Of a stretch of 52,250 bases of DNA, positions 1-8,884 are shown piece after piece. The position numbers were made by a program, and so were the translations under genes. Position 1 is the stretch's first letter. Each line of letters begins with the position of its first letter. The stretch comes from Pseudorhizobium tarimense (GTDB lineage: Bacteria > Pseudomonadota > Alphaproteobacteria > Rhizobiales > Rhizobiaceae). The DNA is taken from contig NZ_JALJRA010000025.1 of the NCBI RefSeq assembly GCF_022968135.1, positions 1 through 52,250 of the forward strand, read 5' to 3'. A model generated the notes under the pieces. It was not told the origin of the DNA. It did no database searches and saw only the letters and a list, made by a program, of their open reading frames with translations.

Positions 1-95
1 AGACGTTCCCAACTCTTGTCGATACGAACGGCCTTCCGACAAATGTCGCCAAACTCGTTCTTCCCCTCGATCGTGATCGTCCATTCCACCGCCAT
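1..95 (-). mobile_element. N-terminal fragment of a transposase, probably ISKra4-like, cut by window edge
   Basis: Read leftward from an ATG at 93-95, an open frame runs off the window after 31 codons. It begins MAVEWTITIEGKNEFG and continues with a basic stretch ending DKSWER. A ribosome binding site (GGAGAGG) sits 5-6 bases before the ATG, so this is a genuine gene start. The start resembles, from memory, N-termini of ISKra4-type transposases found in rhizobia (short beta-strand followed by an EFG motif). Only the first 31 residues are visible, so the family call is tentative. A transposase here would match the mobile-element debris at the other end of the window. Confidence 0.45.
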
Positions 96-167
96 CGCTG
101 CCTCTCCGAACAAAGCGATACTGATGGGCCGCACTGACCTAACAACCCGTGTCCGACCCCAGAGAAA

Positions 168-2024
168 TTACCGGTCTCTAACCGAAGCGGACTGGCGAAG
201 CGCCGCCGTTTGGACGCTTGGCGTGTAAGCCGAAGCCCCACCCAGCTGGAACTGTCCGACGATCTCGCGCAGGCGTACGGCTTCCGTGGCAAGCGTCGCA
301 CCGGCGGCGTTGGCTTCCTCCACCATGGCGGCATTCTGCTGGGTCACCTGGTCCATCTGGTTGACCGCCGTGTTGACTTCCTGCAGCCCCACCGACTGTT
401 CACGTGCCGAGGTGGCGATGGAATCCATGTGCTCGTTGATGGTGACGATGTAGCGCTCGATCGTCTTCAACGCGTCGCCGGTGGCGCTCACCAGCTTCAC
501 CCCGGTTTCCACTTCCACGGAAGACTTGCCGATCAGGTCCTTGATCTCCTTGGCGGCAGTGGCCGAGCGTTGGGCCAACTCACGCACTTCCTGGGCGACC
601 ACGGCAAAGCCCTTGCCCGCTTCACCGGCACGCGCCGCTTCCACGCCGGCGTTGAGCGCCAGAAGGTTGGTTTGGAAGGCGATGTCGTCAATCACGCCAA
701 TGATCGACGAGATCTGGCCCGACGACTGCTCAATGCGGCCCATGGCATCCACGGCATTGGCAACCACCGCACCCGACTTACGGGCACTGTCGTTCGCTTG
801 AATCGCCACGGTACGGGCTTCTTCCGCACGCTTAGTGGAGTTGGCAACGTTTGTGGTGATCTGGTCGAGTGCTGCCGCGGTTTCTTCGAGCGATGCCGCC
901 TGCTGTTCGGTGCGCTTGGACAGATCATCGGCGCTTTGGCTGATTTCGCGCGAGCCCGAATCGATCGAGTTCGTGGCCTGGGCAACCGAGCCGAGCGTGC
1001 CGCGCAGCTGCTCCACCGCCGCGTTGAAGTCGGCGCGCAAGCTTTCGAAGTCGGCGGCGAAGGGCCGCTCCAGTGTGAAAGTGAGGTCGCCGACCGACAG
1101 GTGCTTAAGGCCTGTTGCCAAGGCGCTCGTGGCTTCCGCCATGGCTTCGGCGCGAACCCGCTCCTGTTCGGCATTGCGGCGGCGCTGGTCTTCGGAAAGG
1201 TTGCGCTGTACTTCCGCTTCGAGCTCGAGGGCTTGAGTCTTCAGCGCGTTGTCCTTGAATACCTGCACGGCCTTCGCCATCGCGCCGATTTCATCGCGTC
1301 GGTGGACGCCGATTATCTCGTCATCCGTTTCACCGTCTGCCAGACTGGTCATCCGATCGCTAAGGCGCGCGATCGGGCCGGTGATGCCGCGCGACGCGAC
1401 GTAGAGACCCAGGACGATCAGCGCGATTATCGAGAGCCCGAGCGTTGCGAGGCCTGTGAGAATTGTCCTGTCCGTAGCTTCCTGTAGCTCCGCAGTGCCT
1501 ACATCCACGGACTTCATCAATTCATCGTTGCCGCCGGCAAAAAGCGGCAAGACCTTCATGACTTCGGCGCCGGCTTCGCGCATGGCCGCTTGTGCTTCCG
1601 GGCCTTTTCCTTCCCGAGAGAGTGCAATGACCTTCCGCCCCAACTGATCAAAGTCATCTACAGCCTTGTTAACAGCCTCGACTGCAGCAGCGCGGGACGG
1701 AACAAGTTCCGCAGTCATCGCGACGCGTTCCTTCATCAATTTCAGGTCGCCCTCGTACTTCTTCACGGCCGCAGCAAATTCTATCGACGATGGGTCGTTG
1801 ACCAGCATGAGACCGAGCTGCAGGCCCATCTGCAGAAGTCCACCTGTCGCACGGGCGTTCAAGGTCGCCGCCGTGCTCTCGTGCGAAATGAAGTATGAGT
1901 ACTTGGCGTCGGCGTTCTTGAACTGCATGCTGACGAAAACGAGGCCGGCGATGGCGAGCGCGCCCATGAGCGCGATCACCGCAACGATCTTCGTGCGGAT
2001 CTTCGCGTGATCTAGAAATTGCAT
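168..2024 (-). CDS. Methyl-accepting chemotaxis protein
   Basis: Membrane chemoreceptor of 618 residues that passes ligand binding on to CheA/CheW. Transmembrane segment 1 is at about 13-33 and segment 2 at about 189-210, enclosing a helical periplasmic sensor of about 155 residues (four-helix-bundle type by pattern). A HAMP domain follows (about 212-265), with a probable second HAMP-like segment near 300-345. The signalling hairpin tip is clear at 445-484 (IAFQTNLLALNAGVEAARAG, then KGFAVVAQEVRELA). The start at 2024 is preferred because AGGAAG lies 4 bases upstream; the frame stays open 31 codons further, but that stretch looks non-coding. It is divergent from the LacI-controlled sugar operon, so it may sense that operon's substrate (inference). 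Confidence 0.93.
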   Translation of the reverse strand: MQFLDHAKIRTKIVAVIALMGALAIAGLVFVSMQFKNADAKYSYFISHESTAATLNARATGGLLQMGLQLGLMLVNDPSSIEFAAAVKKYEGDLKLMKERVAMTAELVPSRAAAVEAVNKAVDDFDQLGRKVIALSREGKGPEAQAAMREAGAEVMKVLPLFAGGNDELMKSVDVGTAELQEATDRTILTGLATLGLSIIALIVLGLYVASRGITGPIARLSDRMTSLADGETDDEIIGVHRRDEIGAMAKAVQVFKDNALKTQALELEAEVQRNLSEDQRRRNAEQERVRAEAMAEATSALATGLKHLSVGDLTFTLERPFAADFESLRADFNAAVEQLRGTLGSVAQATNSIDSGSREISQSADDLSKRTEQQAASLEETAAALDQITTNVANSTKRAEEARTVAIQANDSARKSGAVVANAVDAMGRIEQSSGQISSIIGVIDDIAFQTNLLALNAGVEAARAGEAGKGFAVVAQEVRELAQRSATAAKEIKDLIGKSSVEVETGVKLVSATGDALKTIERYIVTINEHMDSIATSAREQSVGLQEVNTAVNQMDQVTQQNAAMVEEANAAGATLATEAVRLREIVGQFQLGGASAYTPSVQTAALRQSASVRDR

Positions 2025-2206
2025 TGCACTTCCTGAAGTAAATGCCTTGGCACCGCTGGAATGATGCCGCGGTGGATCGGCTATCGAAGGGATCATGACA
2101 GCAAGATCCGCACCCATCGCGGAGCACCGCCTCCCGCGCCGTCTCCCGTCCTATAGCGGACGCTAATTGAGAAACGATTAGCCGCGGCAGGTGGATCTGA
2201 GCAGCT

Positions 2207-2239
2207 CAAAACGTTTTGGTTGACTCTCAAAACGTTTTG
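2207..2239. promoter_or_regulatory. Two tandem LacI-type operators
   Basis: The perfect palindrome CAAAACGTTTTG occurs at 2207-2218 and again at 2228-2239. The copies are 21 bp apart centre to centre, two helical turns, so two dimers would sit on one DNA face. A TTGACT hexamer (2220-2225) lies between them and may be a -35 element. The central CG within an A/T palindrome fits LacI-family operators, and the first gene downstream encodes a LacI regulator. The sites lie in the gap shared with the divergent chemoreceptor gene, so both directions could be controlled. Confidence 0.8.
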
Positions 2240-2265
2240 GATGAGGTTCTCCATATGGAGGAGGC

Positions 2266-3276
2266 ATGAGTAACCTAAAGCAACTGGCTCAGTCGCTGGG
2301 GCTGTCGATTACCACGGTGTCGAGAGCCCTAGACGGCTACAATGATGTATCGGCAGCAACCCGGTTACGGGTTCGCGAGGCTGCGGATGCAATCGGTTAT
2401 CGACCCAATGCTTCCGCCCGTCGTTTGCGGAAGCAGCGCGCCGAACTTGTTGCCGTCACTCTTCCGAGTGAACCTGGACACATTGCCCCACCCCATTTCC
2501 TCGACATGCTATCTGGCTGCGCTGAACATTTGGCTGGCGCGGGTCTCAACCTCGTCATTGCTCCTGTACCTCATGGTGAGAGCGAGCTCGATATGTGCCG
2601 CCGCTTTGTGGACGGCCGAAGGGTCGACGCAATGCTGTTAGTGCGCACCAAGCGCCGGGACGAACGCGTGGAGTATCTGCAGTCTCGCGGATTTCCTTTC
2701 GTGACCAACGGCCGAACAGAATCACCGGCTCCGCATGCCTATATTGATGGCGACGGCTTCTCCGGCTTCAATCGCGCAACCCTCCGGTTTCACGAGGCTG
2801 GTCATCGTCGGATAGGCCATATAGCCGGTCCGCAGGACTATTATTTCGCGCATGTCCGCCGCCAGGGTTGGGAAGCCAGAATGCGCGAATGCAACCTTCA
2901 AACTGATCTTTATGCCGAACAGGCACCCACCGAACAGGGTGGATATGAAGCAGCGCTGTCTCTATTGCAGCGCGCGGATCGACCTACCGCAATTGTTTGC
3001 TCCACTGACGAGATGGCAATCGGGGCACTGAGAGCCCTGCGCGAAGTGGAGGGTGGTCAGTCGATTAGCGTCGTCGGTCATGATAACCTGCCCATGGGCG
3101 CCTTCACCAGCCCGCCGCTGTCGACGATGCGGATGATTGGGCAGGATCTCGGGCGCCGGTTTGCTTCTTTGCTGCTCCGCGCCATCGCCGGTGAACCTGC
3201 CGAGGTCCTGCAGGAACTGCATCCAGTTGAGTTCGTCGATCGTGTCAGTCATCGCCAGCCGCCGCTGGCGGCCTGA
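2266..3276 (+). CDS. LacI-family transcriptional regulator
   Basis: A 336-residue sugar-responsive regulator. The N-terminal helix-turn-helix is at about 3-24 (LKQLAQSLGLSITTVSRAL), followed by the hinge segment (IGYRPNASARRLR). From about 60 there is a periplasmic-binding-protein-like effector domain with the typical STDEMAIGALRAL and VVGHDN segments. GGAGGAGG lies just before the ATG. It is the first gene of the rightward operon, only 49 bp before the binding-protein gene, so the two operators upstream probably control both the regulator and the transport and hydrolase genes. Effector inferred: a glycosylglycerate or its product. High confidence in family, low in ligand. Confidence 0.93.
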   Translation: MSNLKQLAQSLGLSITTVSRALDGYNDVSAATRLRVREAADAIGYRPNASARRLRKQRAELVAVTLPSEPGHIAPPHFLDMLSGCAEHLAGAGLNLVIAPVPHGESELDMCRRFVDGRRVDAMLLVRTKRRDERVEYLQSRGFPFVTNGRTESPAPHAYIDGDGFSGFNRATLRFHEAGHRRIGHIAGPQDYYFAHVRRQGWEARMRECNLQTDLYAEQAPTEQGGYEAALSLLQRADRPTAIVCSTDEMAIGALRALREVEGGQSISVVGHDNLPMGAFTSPPLSTMRMIGQDLGRRFASLLLRAIAGEPAEVLQELHPVEFVDRVSHRQPPLAA

Positions 3277-3325
3277 TCGAGCATCATCCGATACCATCAG
3301 AACCATGACACCAGGAGGAAAAGCA

Positions 3326-4603
3326 ATGAAGAGAATGTTGTCCATCGCGATGTTGGCGTCTACCGCTATGAGCGTTTCCATGCCCGCGCAGGCCGAAACC
3401 GTTTTCCTTTCCACGCAGCTGCGTCCGATCGAGGAAGCAACCGCGGTCCGTGAGGAGCTTCTGAGCGGCCTCGAACGTCCGGTTGATTACGTCGTTGAGG
3501 AGCCCCCGCAGTTTGCCGTGCGCATGGAAGCCGAGCGTCAAGCCGGCAAACACACGATCAGCCTAGTTGGGGCGCTCCACGGAGAGTTGTCGCCGCTCGC
3601 CGACAAGCAGTCGCTTGAACCATTGGATGACCTTGCCAAGAAGATGGCTGACGCTGGGATGCCGCAGTCGCTTATCGATCTTGGCAAGCTAGGCAAGGCG
3701 GAGCAGCAGTATATTCCGTGGATGCAGGCAACCTACGTTATGGCGGCCAGCAAAGATGCCCTGCAATATTTGCCGGAAGGCGCTGACATCAACAAGCTCA
3801 ACTACGATCAGCTGATCCAGTGGGGCAAGAAGATGCAGGAAGAGACGGGCGCCCCTCAGATCGGCTTCCCGGCGGGGCCCAAGGGTCTGATGCCGCGCTA
3901 CTTCCAAGGCTACTTCTATCCATCCTTCACAGGCGGCGTCGTTCGTACATTCAAGAATTCCGATGCCGTCGCAGGTTGGGAAAAGCTGAAAGAGCTTTGG
4001 ACTGTCGTCAGCCCCAACTCGACCAATTACGACTTCATGCAGGAGCCGCTAGCCTCGGGTGAAGTCATGGTTGCCTGGGATCACGTCGCGCGCCTGAAGA
4101 ACGCGATTTCCGGTTCACCTGAAAACTACGTCGTCTTCCCCGCTCCGGCTGGGCCGAAAGGACGGGGTTACATGCCTGTTGTGGCGGGGCTTGCAATCCC
4201 CAAGGGCGCCCCGGACAAGGAGGGTGCGAGGGCCACTATCGAACATCTCGCGACACAAGAGGTGCAACTGCAGACGGCATCGCTTGTCGGCTTCTTCCCC
4301 ACTCTAGACGTACAACTGCCCGAAGACCTCGATCCAGGTGTGGCCTTGCTTGCCGGCGCCGTTACCGCCACTCAGAGCGCGTCTGACGCGGTCATTTCGC
4401 TTCTTCCCGTCGGGCTCGGCGACAAGGGCGGCGAGTTCAACAAGGTCTACATGGATGCATTCCAGCGCATCGTGCTGCAGAACGAGCCGGTGGCCGACGT
4501 TCTGAAGGCTCAGGGTGAGACCATGTCCAAGTTGATGTCCGACACGAAGGCGCGTTGCTGGGCCCCCGACGCCAAGAGCGAGGGCGCCTGCCCGGTCGAG
4601 TAA
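3326..4603 (+). CDS. ABC transporter sugar-type substrate-binding protein
   Basis: Periplasmic solute receptor of 425 residues. The N-terminal 23 residues form a Sec signal peptide (basic start, hydrophobic core, cleavage after MPAQA). The mature part has the layout of the MalE/UgpB-type family 1 binding proteins, with a PWMQATYVMAAS segment near the first crossover and a long C-terminal lobe ending in two cysteines (CWAPDAKSEGAC), a possible disulphide. The ATG at 3326 has a strong AGGAGGAA 5 bases upstream; an in-frame ATG at 3305 has none. It is followed by a stem-loop and then the permease genes, so it is probably expressed above them. Ligand inferred from downstream enzymes, not from the sequence. 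Confidence 0.88.
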   Translation: MKRMLSIAMLASTAMSVSMPAQAETVFLSTQLRPIEEATAVREELLSGLERPVDYVVEEPPQFAVRMEAERQAGKHTISLVGALHGELSPLADKQSLEPLDDLAKKMADAGMPQSLIDLGKLGKAEQQYIPWMQATYVMAASKDALQYLPEGADINKLNYDQLIQWGKKMQEETGAPQIGFPAGPKGLMPRYFQGYFYPSFTGGVVRTFKNSDAVAGWEKLKELWTVVSPNSTNYDFMQEPLASGEVMVAWDHVARLKNAISGSPENYVVFPAPAGPKGRGYMPVVAGLAIPKGAPDKEGARATIEHLATQEVQLQTASLVGFFPTLDVQLPEDLDPGVALLAGAVTATQSASDAVISLLPVGLGDKGGEFNKVYMDAFQRIVLQNEPVADVLKAQGETMSKLMSDTKARCWAPDAKSEGACPVE

Positions 4604-4625
4604 CCATCCTCAACTTCCAACCTCA

Positions 4626-4659
4626 GGATCCTCCTCCCATCACCGCATGAGGGGGATCC
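4626..4659 (+). other. Intercistronic stem-loop after the binding-protein gene
   Basis: GGATCCTCCTC (4626-4636) and GAGGGGGATCC (4649-4659) form an 11-pair stem with one G-U pair and a 12-base loop. No T-run follows, so it is not a classic terminator. Its place, between the binding protein and the membrane components, is where stem-loops commonly protect the upstream message and lower downstream expression. Confidence 0.6.
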
Positions 4660-4783
4660 ACCTGTACAGTTTCAGCGATGTTCGCAGCGTACAGCCAGCG
4701 CTACCTCTTGCGGGTGCCTCGGACGCAGGGCGCAATTGAGGTTGCAAGCATCCACCGAAAACGGCAAACACAGAGGGTAAGTT

Positions 4784-5635
4784 GTGACCCAAAACAGACC
4801 CTGGATCCCCTACGCGCTGATCCTCCCTTCGGTCGTCTTCCTTTGCCTCCTATTCGTCGTGCCGCTGGTGCAGACGATCTGGCTGGCGATCTCGGAGAAC
4901 GGCGTACCGTCGCTGGCAAACATGAGGACCATGGCGGGTGATCTGAACTTCGGCCGCTCGCTCATTAATACTTTCTTGCTGACGCTAGCCGTTGTGCCGA
5001 TCCAGATCATTATGGCGCTCACAATGGGCTCGATGGTGTCGAAGATGGGCGGCGGCCGCGAGACCATATTGTGGATCTGGACCATTCCGCTCGGGATCTC
5101 CGACCTCGCTGCTGGGATGGTCTGGCTGTCGATCCTGCAGAACACCGGCTACCTCAACTCGATCCTATTTGGCATGGGCATTATTGAGCGGCAGACGGCA
5201 TGGCTCACCTACCAGACGCCGGTCGCCCTGTTCATCGGTATCGCCATCGCGGAAATCTGGCGGGGTACAGCCATCGTCATGATCATCATTGTCGCCGGCT
5301 TGAACCAGGTGCCCAAGGAATTCAAGGAAGCCGCTGAGATTTTCGGCGCCAGCCAATGGACGCGGTTCACCCGCATCACCCTGCCGCTAATCCGACCTGC
5401 ACTCCAGTCCGCTCTTATCCTGCGCACCGTCCTGGCTTTCGAGGTATTCGCGGTCGTCTATACCCTCGGCGGGCGCAATTTTCCCGTCCTCGTCGGGGAG
5501 GCCTACAACTGGCAGAACCAGAACCAGAACTACGGCGTGGCAGCAGCCTACGCGGTGCTGATCATGGTGATCTCGCTTGCCGCCACCCTCGTCTACCTCA
5601 AGGCTATCAAGGTCGATCCGGAGCGCCTGCCATGA
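4784..5635 (+). CDS. ABC transporter permease (MalF/UgpA type)
   Basis: Inner-membrane channel subunit of 283 residues with six predicted membrane segments (first at about 10-32, last at about 255-275). The cytoplasmic EAA loop that docks to the ATPase is at about 182-201 (EAAEIFGASQWTRFTRITLP). Start is GTG at 4784, with GAGGGTAA upstream. It overlaps the next permease by four bases (ATGA), a sign of translational coupling. It forms a heterodimer with that permease and works with the ATPase at 6474. Confidence 0.92.
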   Translation: MTQNRPWIPYALILPSVVFLCLLFVVPLVQTIWLAISENGVPSLANMRTMAGDLNFGRSLINTFLLTLAVVPIQIIMALTMGSMVSKMGGGRETILWIWTIPLGISDLAAGMVWLSILQNTGYLNSILFGMGIIERQTAWLTYQTPVALFIGIAIAEIWRGTAIVMIIIVAGLNQVPKEFKEAAEIFGASQWTRFTRITLPLIRPALQSALILRTVLAFEVFAVVYTLGGRNFPVLVGEAYNWQNQNQNYGVAAAYAVLIMVISLAATLVYLKAIKVDPERLP

Positions 5636-6462
5636 GCACAGTCAGCAAAACAGGGTTCATCTCGGCGCGCCGGTTCCTCTTCTGGAGTGGCATCGTCGCG
5701 CTCTGCGCCTGGGTTCTCGTACCGATCTATTTAGTCACGCTCGGCGCACTCGGTGGTCGTACCGGCGCCTATCAGTGGCCGAAGACGTTCCTTCCAACGA
5801 ATGTCTCACTGCAGCCGTTCATCTTATTCCTCAAGACGGAAGGCGTGCTGCAGTCCTTCCTCAACTCACTTGGCGCCGCCGGCATTACAGTGGCCCTGTC
5901 GCTCGCACTTGGAGCGCCAGCAGGCTATGCGTTAGCTCGCTACAATTTCCGCGGCAAGGACAGCTATCGCCTCCTGGTGCTTCTCACCCGCGCCTTCCCC
6001 CTTGCGATCCTTGCCCTGCCGCTGACCATCTCCTACATCCGGTTTGGCCTGTACGACACGGTTTTGGGCGTTGGCCTGATCCATACCGTGCTGGCCCTCC
6101 CGTTTGCGGCACTTGTGACGCAGGGCATCTTCCTCGGTGTTCCGCGCGAACTGGAAGAGGCCGCCTGGGTATTCGGTTGCACCCGCATCCAGGCCTTCTT
6201 CAAGATCGTCGCGCCGCTCGCTCTGCCGGGTCTCGTGGCAACCGCCGTCTTTGCCTTCGTCATCTCGTGGAACGAGGTCTTCGCCGCTTCGGTGCTGACG
6301 GTGCGTGAGCGCACTCTCACCGCCTACCTGCTGACGGTTCTGTCCGAAAGTCCAATGCACTACCGGTTCGCTGGCGGCCTCCTGCTCATCCTTCCTTCAG
6401 TCGTCTTCATCTTCGCAGTCAGGCGCTACCTTTTTGCGATCTGGGGCGTCTCTTCAAAGTAA
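5632..6462 (+). CDS. ABC transporter permease (MalG/UgpE type)
   Basis: Second channel subunit, 276 residues. The first membrane segment is at about 15-38, and the EAA loop is at about 175-196 (EEAAWVFGCTRIQAFFKIVA), followed by the last two helices. The start is fixed by the ATGA overlap with the upstream permease; the frame is open a further 92 codons upstream, but that part lies inside the first permease and is not real. A 12-bp gap separates it from the ATPase gene. Confidence 0.92.
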   Translation: MSTVSKTGFISARRFLFWSGIVALCAWVLVPIYLVTLGALGGRTGAYQWPKTFLPTNVSLQPFILFLKTEGVLQSFLNSLGAAGITVALSLALGAPAGYALARYNFRGKDSYRLLVLLTRAFPLAILALPLTISYIRFGLYDTVLGVGLIHTVLALPFAALVTQGIFLGVPRELEEAAWVFGCTRIQAFFKIVAPLALPGLVATAVFAFVISWNEVFAASVLTVRERTLTAYLLTVLSESPMHYRFAGGLLLILPSVVFIFAVRRYLFAIWGVSSK

Positions 6463-6473
6463 CGGATCAACTC

Positions 6474-7526
6474 ATGGCTAATATTGTCATCGACAACATC
6501 AAAAAGAGCTTCGGCGCCTTCCAAGCCCTTAAGGGGGTCTCGCTGACGATCAATGACGGTGAGTTCGTCTCGCTGCTGGGACCGTCTGGATGCGGCAAGA
6601 CCACGCTGCTGCGGATCATCGCCGGGCTGGAAACCGCGACATCGGGCGACATCCGCATCGGCGAACGATCCGTCATCGGGCTTCCTCCGAAGGATCGCGG
6701 GCTCGCCATGGTTTTTCAGAATTATGCTGTGTTTCCGCATATGACCGTCTTTGAGAACGTTGCCTTCGGTCTCAGGATGCAGAAGGCTGATGAGGCACGC
6801 GTCAAGAAGCAGGTCGAGAAGGCTGCCGGCTTGCTGCACATAGAGCCCTATCTGGACCGCTACCCCAACAAGCTGTCAGGCGGGCAGCGTCAGCGCGTAG
6901 CAGTTGCTCGCGCGCTTGCCGTAGAGCCCGGGGTCCTCCTTATGGACGAGCCGCTCTCGAACCTTGACGCACTTTTGCGGCTCGAGATGCGTACGGAATT
7001 GAAGACCGTTCTGCAGGAAGCTGGCACCACCACCATCTACGTCACCCACGACCAAACGGAGGCCATGGGACTGTCGGATCGCATAGCGGTCGTCCATGAC
7101 GGTCGCATCGAGCAGGTCGGAACGCCCGTAGAAGTCTACAACCACCCCGCCACACGCTTTGTCGGCAGTTTCATCGGCAACCCGCCGATGAACTTCATCA
7201 CAATGCCGGTCAACAATGGCCAAGTAGCGGTTGGCGCTCAAACGTTTGCAGTTCCCGCCAAGGGCAGCGAGATCGTTCTGGGCCTTCGCGGAGAGACTGT
7301 CGAACGGACTTCGACCGGACAGGGGCTGGACATACAAGTGCGCGTTGCCGAGCCGATGGGTCCCCACCTGCTTCTGACCGGCAGCATTCTCGGGCAGCCT
7401 GCCCGCGTCATCCTTCCCGCCACCGAAGCCGTGAAGAACGGCGAAATCGTAGGGCTGAAACTCGATGCCTCCCGCCTGACCTGGCTGTCGCCCGAGAGCG
7501 GCGTTTCCTACCCGGTAGCGGCATAA
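6474..7526 (+). CDS. ABC transporter ATP-binding protein (MalK/UgpC type)
   Basis: ATPase of 350 residues that powers the importer. Walker A is at 36-43 (GPSGCGKT), Q-loop glutamine at 82, ABC signature LSGGQ at 134-138, Walker B at 154-160 (VLLMDEP), D-loop SNLD just after, and H-loop histidine at 192. The last 110 residues form a TOBE-type regulatory domain as in MalK. Only a weak ribosome binding site is visible, so it may be translated by coupling with the permease 11 bases upstream. All catalytic residues are present. Confidence 0.95.
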   Translation: MANIVIDNIKKSFGAFQALKGVSLTINDGEFVSLLGPSGCGKTTLLRIIAGLETATSGDIRIGERSVIGLPPKDRGLAMVFQNYAVFPHMTVFENVAFGLRMQKADEARVKKQVEKAAGLLHIEPYLDRYPNKLSGGQRQRVAVARALAVEPGVLLMDEPLSNLDALLRLEMRTELKTVLQEAGTTTIYVTHDQTEAMGLSDRIAVVHDGRIEQVGTPVEVYNHPATRFVGSFIGNPPMNFITMPVNNGQVAVGAQTFAVPAKGSEIVLGLRGETVERTSTGQGLDIQVRVAEPMGPHLLLTGSILGQPARVILPATEAVKNGEIVGLKLDASRLTWLSPESGVSYPVAA

Positions 7527-7545
7527 GATCTCTGGAGTCCCGACA

Positions 7546-8811
7546 ATGACCAAGCATCTCGATGAGGCGTACCGTATCCTCGCGGCCAATGACCGCGGTG
7601 GTTATACCGTCCCCACCGACCGGCTCTATCCATTCCAATGGAACTGGGATTCAGCCTTTGTCGCCATGGGTTTCTCCACCTATGACGTCGACCGCGCCTA
7701 TCGCGAGCTGGAGCGCCTGATTGAGGGCCAGTGGGCCGATGGCATGATCCCACATATCATCTTCCACCAGCCAAGCGATACCTATTTTCCCGGTCCCGAC
7801 GTTTGGCGCACCAGCCACACGATTCCGACATCAGGCATCACCCAGCCCCCGGTTTTCGGCATGGCTTTGCGCGCGGTCCACGAGGCTGCGGAAAAGGCCG
7901 GAACAGACGGTGCTACGGCACGAACCCTCGCGCTTCTGCGGGCTGCACTGAAGTGGCACCGCTGGTGGTACACGGCCCGTGACCCGGAGGGAACCGGTCT
8001 CGTAGCTCTCCTGCACCCTTGGGAAAGCGGCAGCGATAATTCGCCCGCTTGGGACCTTGCGCTCGCTCAGGTCCCGACCACCACGGATACTCCGGTTGTT
8101 CGTAAGGACACCGGCCACGTGGATGCATCGATGCGTCCACGTGACGAAGACTACCGTCGCTTCATTCACCTGGTTGATGCTTATGCGTCGTGCGGGTGGG
8201 ATCCGGTGAAGCAATGGGAAAAGGCACCTTTCAAGGTCGCCGAAGTGCAGACAACGGCGATCCTTCTCAAAACTGGTGAAGACCTGGAGTATCTTGCTCG
8301 AACACTCGAACTTGAGTCCGAAGCGGAAGAGCTGGCGGGTTACAACGCCCGGACCCGCAATGCACTGCTAGGCCAGTGGCGGTCTTCCCTCTCCCGCTTC
8401 GTCTCGCGGGATCTCATCTCGGGTCAGGACATAGACGCGCCGACACAAGCCGGCTTCCTCCCCCTCCTTGGCCTCGACCTCGATCCCAATATGTCCACAG
8501 CAGCCGCGGCTGAAATGAAGCTTTGGTCCGAGGGCATGAAGGTGCCGTTCCCGACGACCAAACCCTCGATAAGCGTTTGGGAGCCCAAGCGCTATTGGCG
8601 CGGGCCTGCCTGGGCTGTGATTAACTGGCTCCTGATTGACGGCCTCATTCGCAACGGCCAGCCGGACATGGCACAGTCTCTACGCGCCTCAACAATCGGG
8701 GCGATCGAGTCGGAGGGTTTCGCAGAATATTTCGATCCCACCACCGGCGAAGGCTGCGGCGGACTGGGCTTTTCCTGGACAGCAGCGGCTTATCTTTGGA
8801 TGGCGCGATGA
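7546..8811 (+). CDS. GH63-type glycoside hydrolase, probable glucosyl/mannosylglycerate hydrolase
   Basis: Cytoplasmic (no signal peptide) alpha/alpha-barrel hydrolase of 421 residues. Features shared with glucosylglycerate and mannosylglycerate hydrolases of family GH63 are the N-terminal QWNWDSAF (31-38), the HPWESGSDNSPAWD block (157-170) whose D164 is the likely catalytic acid, YWRGPAW (350-356), and GFAEYFDPTTG (391-401) whose E394 is the likely base, followed by FSWTAA. These families split the alpha-glycosidic bond to give a hexose and D-glycerate. The next gene is a glycerate kinase, which fits exactly. A trehalase or glucan-trimming activity is the main alternative. Start chosen from GGAG 8 bases upstream. 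Confidence 0.75.
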   Translation: MTKHLDEAYRILAANDRGGYTVPTDRLYPFQWNWDSAFVAMGFSTYDVDRAYRELERLIEGQWADGMIPHIIFHQPSDTYFPGPDVWRTSHTIPTSGITQPPVFGMALRAVHEAAEKAGTDGATARTLALLRAALKWHRWWYTARDPEGTGLVALLHPWESGSDNSPAWDLALAQVPTTTDTPVVRKDTGHVDASMRPRDEDYRRFIHLVDAYASCGWDPVKQWEKAPFKVAEVQTTAILLKTGEDLEYLARTLELESEAEELAGYNARTRNALLGQWRSSLSRFVSRDLISGQDIDAPTQAGFLPLLGLDLDPNMSTAAAAEMKLWSEGMKVPFPTTKPSISVWEPKRYWRGPAWAVINWLLIDGLIRNGQPDMAQSLRASTIGAIESEGFAEYFDPTTGEGCGGLGFSWTAAAYLWMAR

Positions 8812-8884
8812 AGGCTGCCGCGCTGGCGCCGGGAAGAAGTAGTCGCAGGATGGGCATGTCCTGCTTTAAGGGGGGAAGGAGGCC

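Noticed and set aside
210..1487. Long rightward frame opposite the chemoreceptor
   Set aside because: Composition is that of a codon shadow (rich in Arg, His, Gly); the leftward frame has all the chemoreceptor motifs.
7237..7248. TCAAACGTTTGC, similar to the LacI operator
   Set aside because: Only the inner AAACGTTT matches and it lies inside the ATPase coding sequence, far from any promoter.
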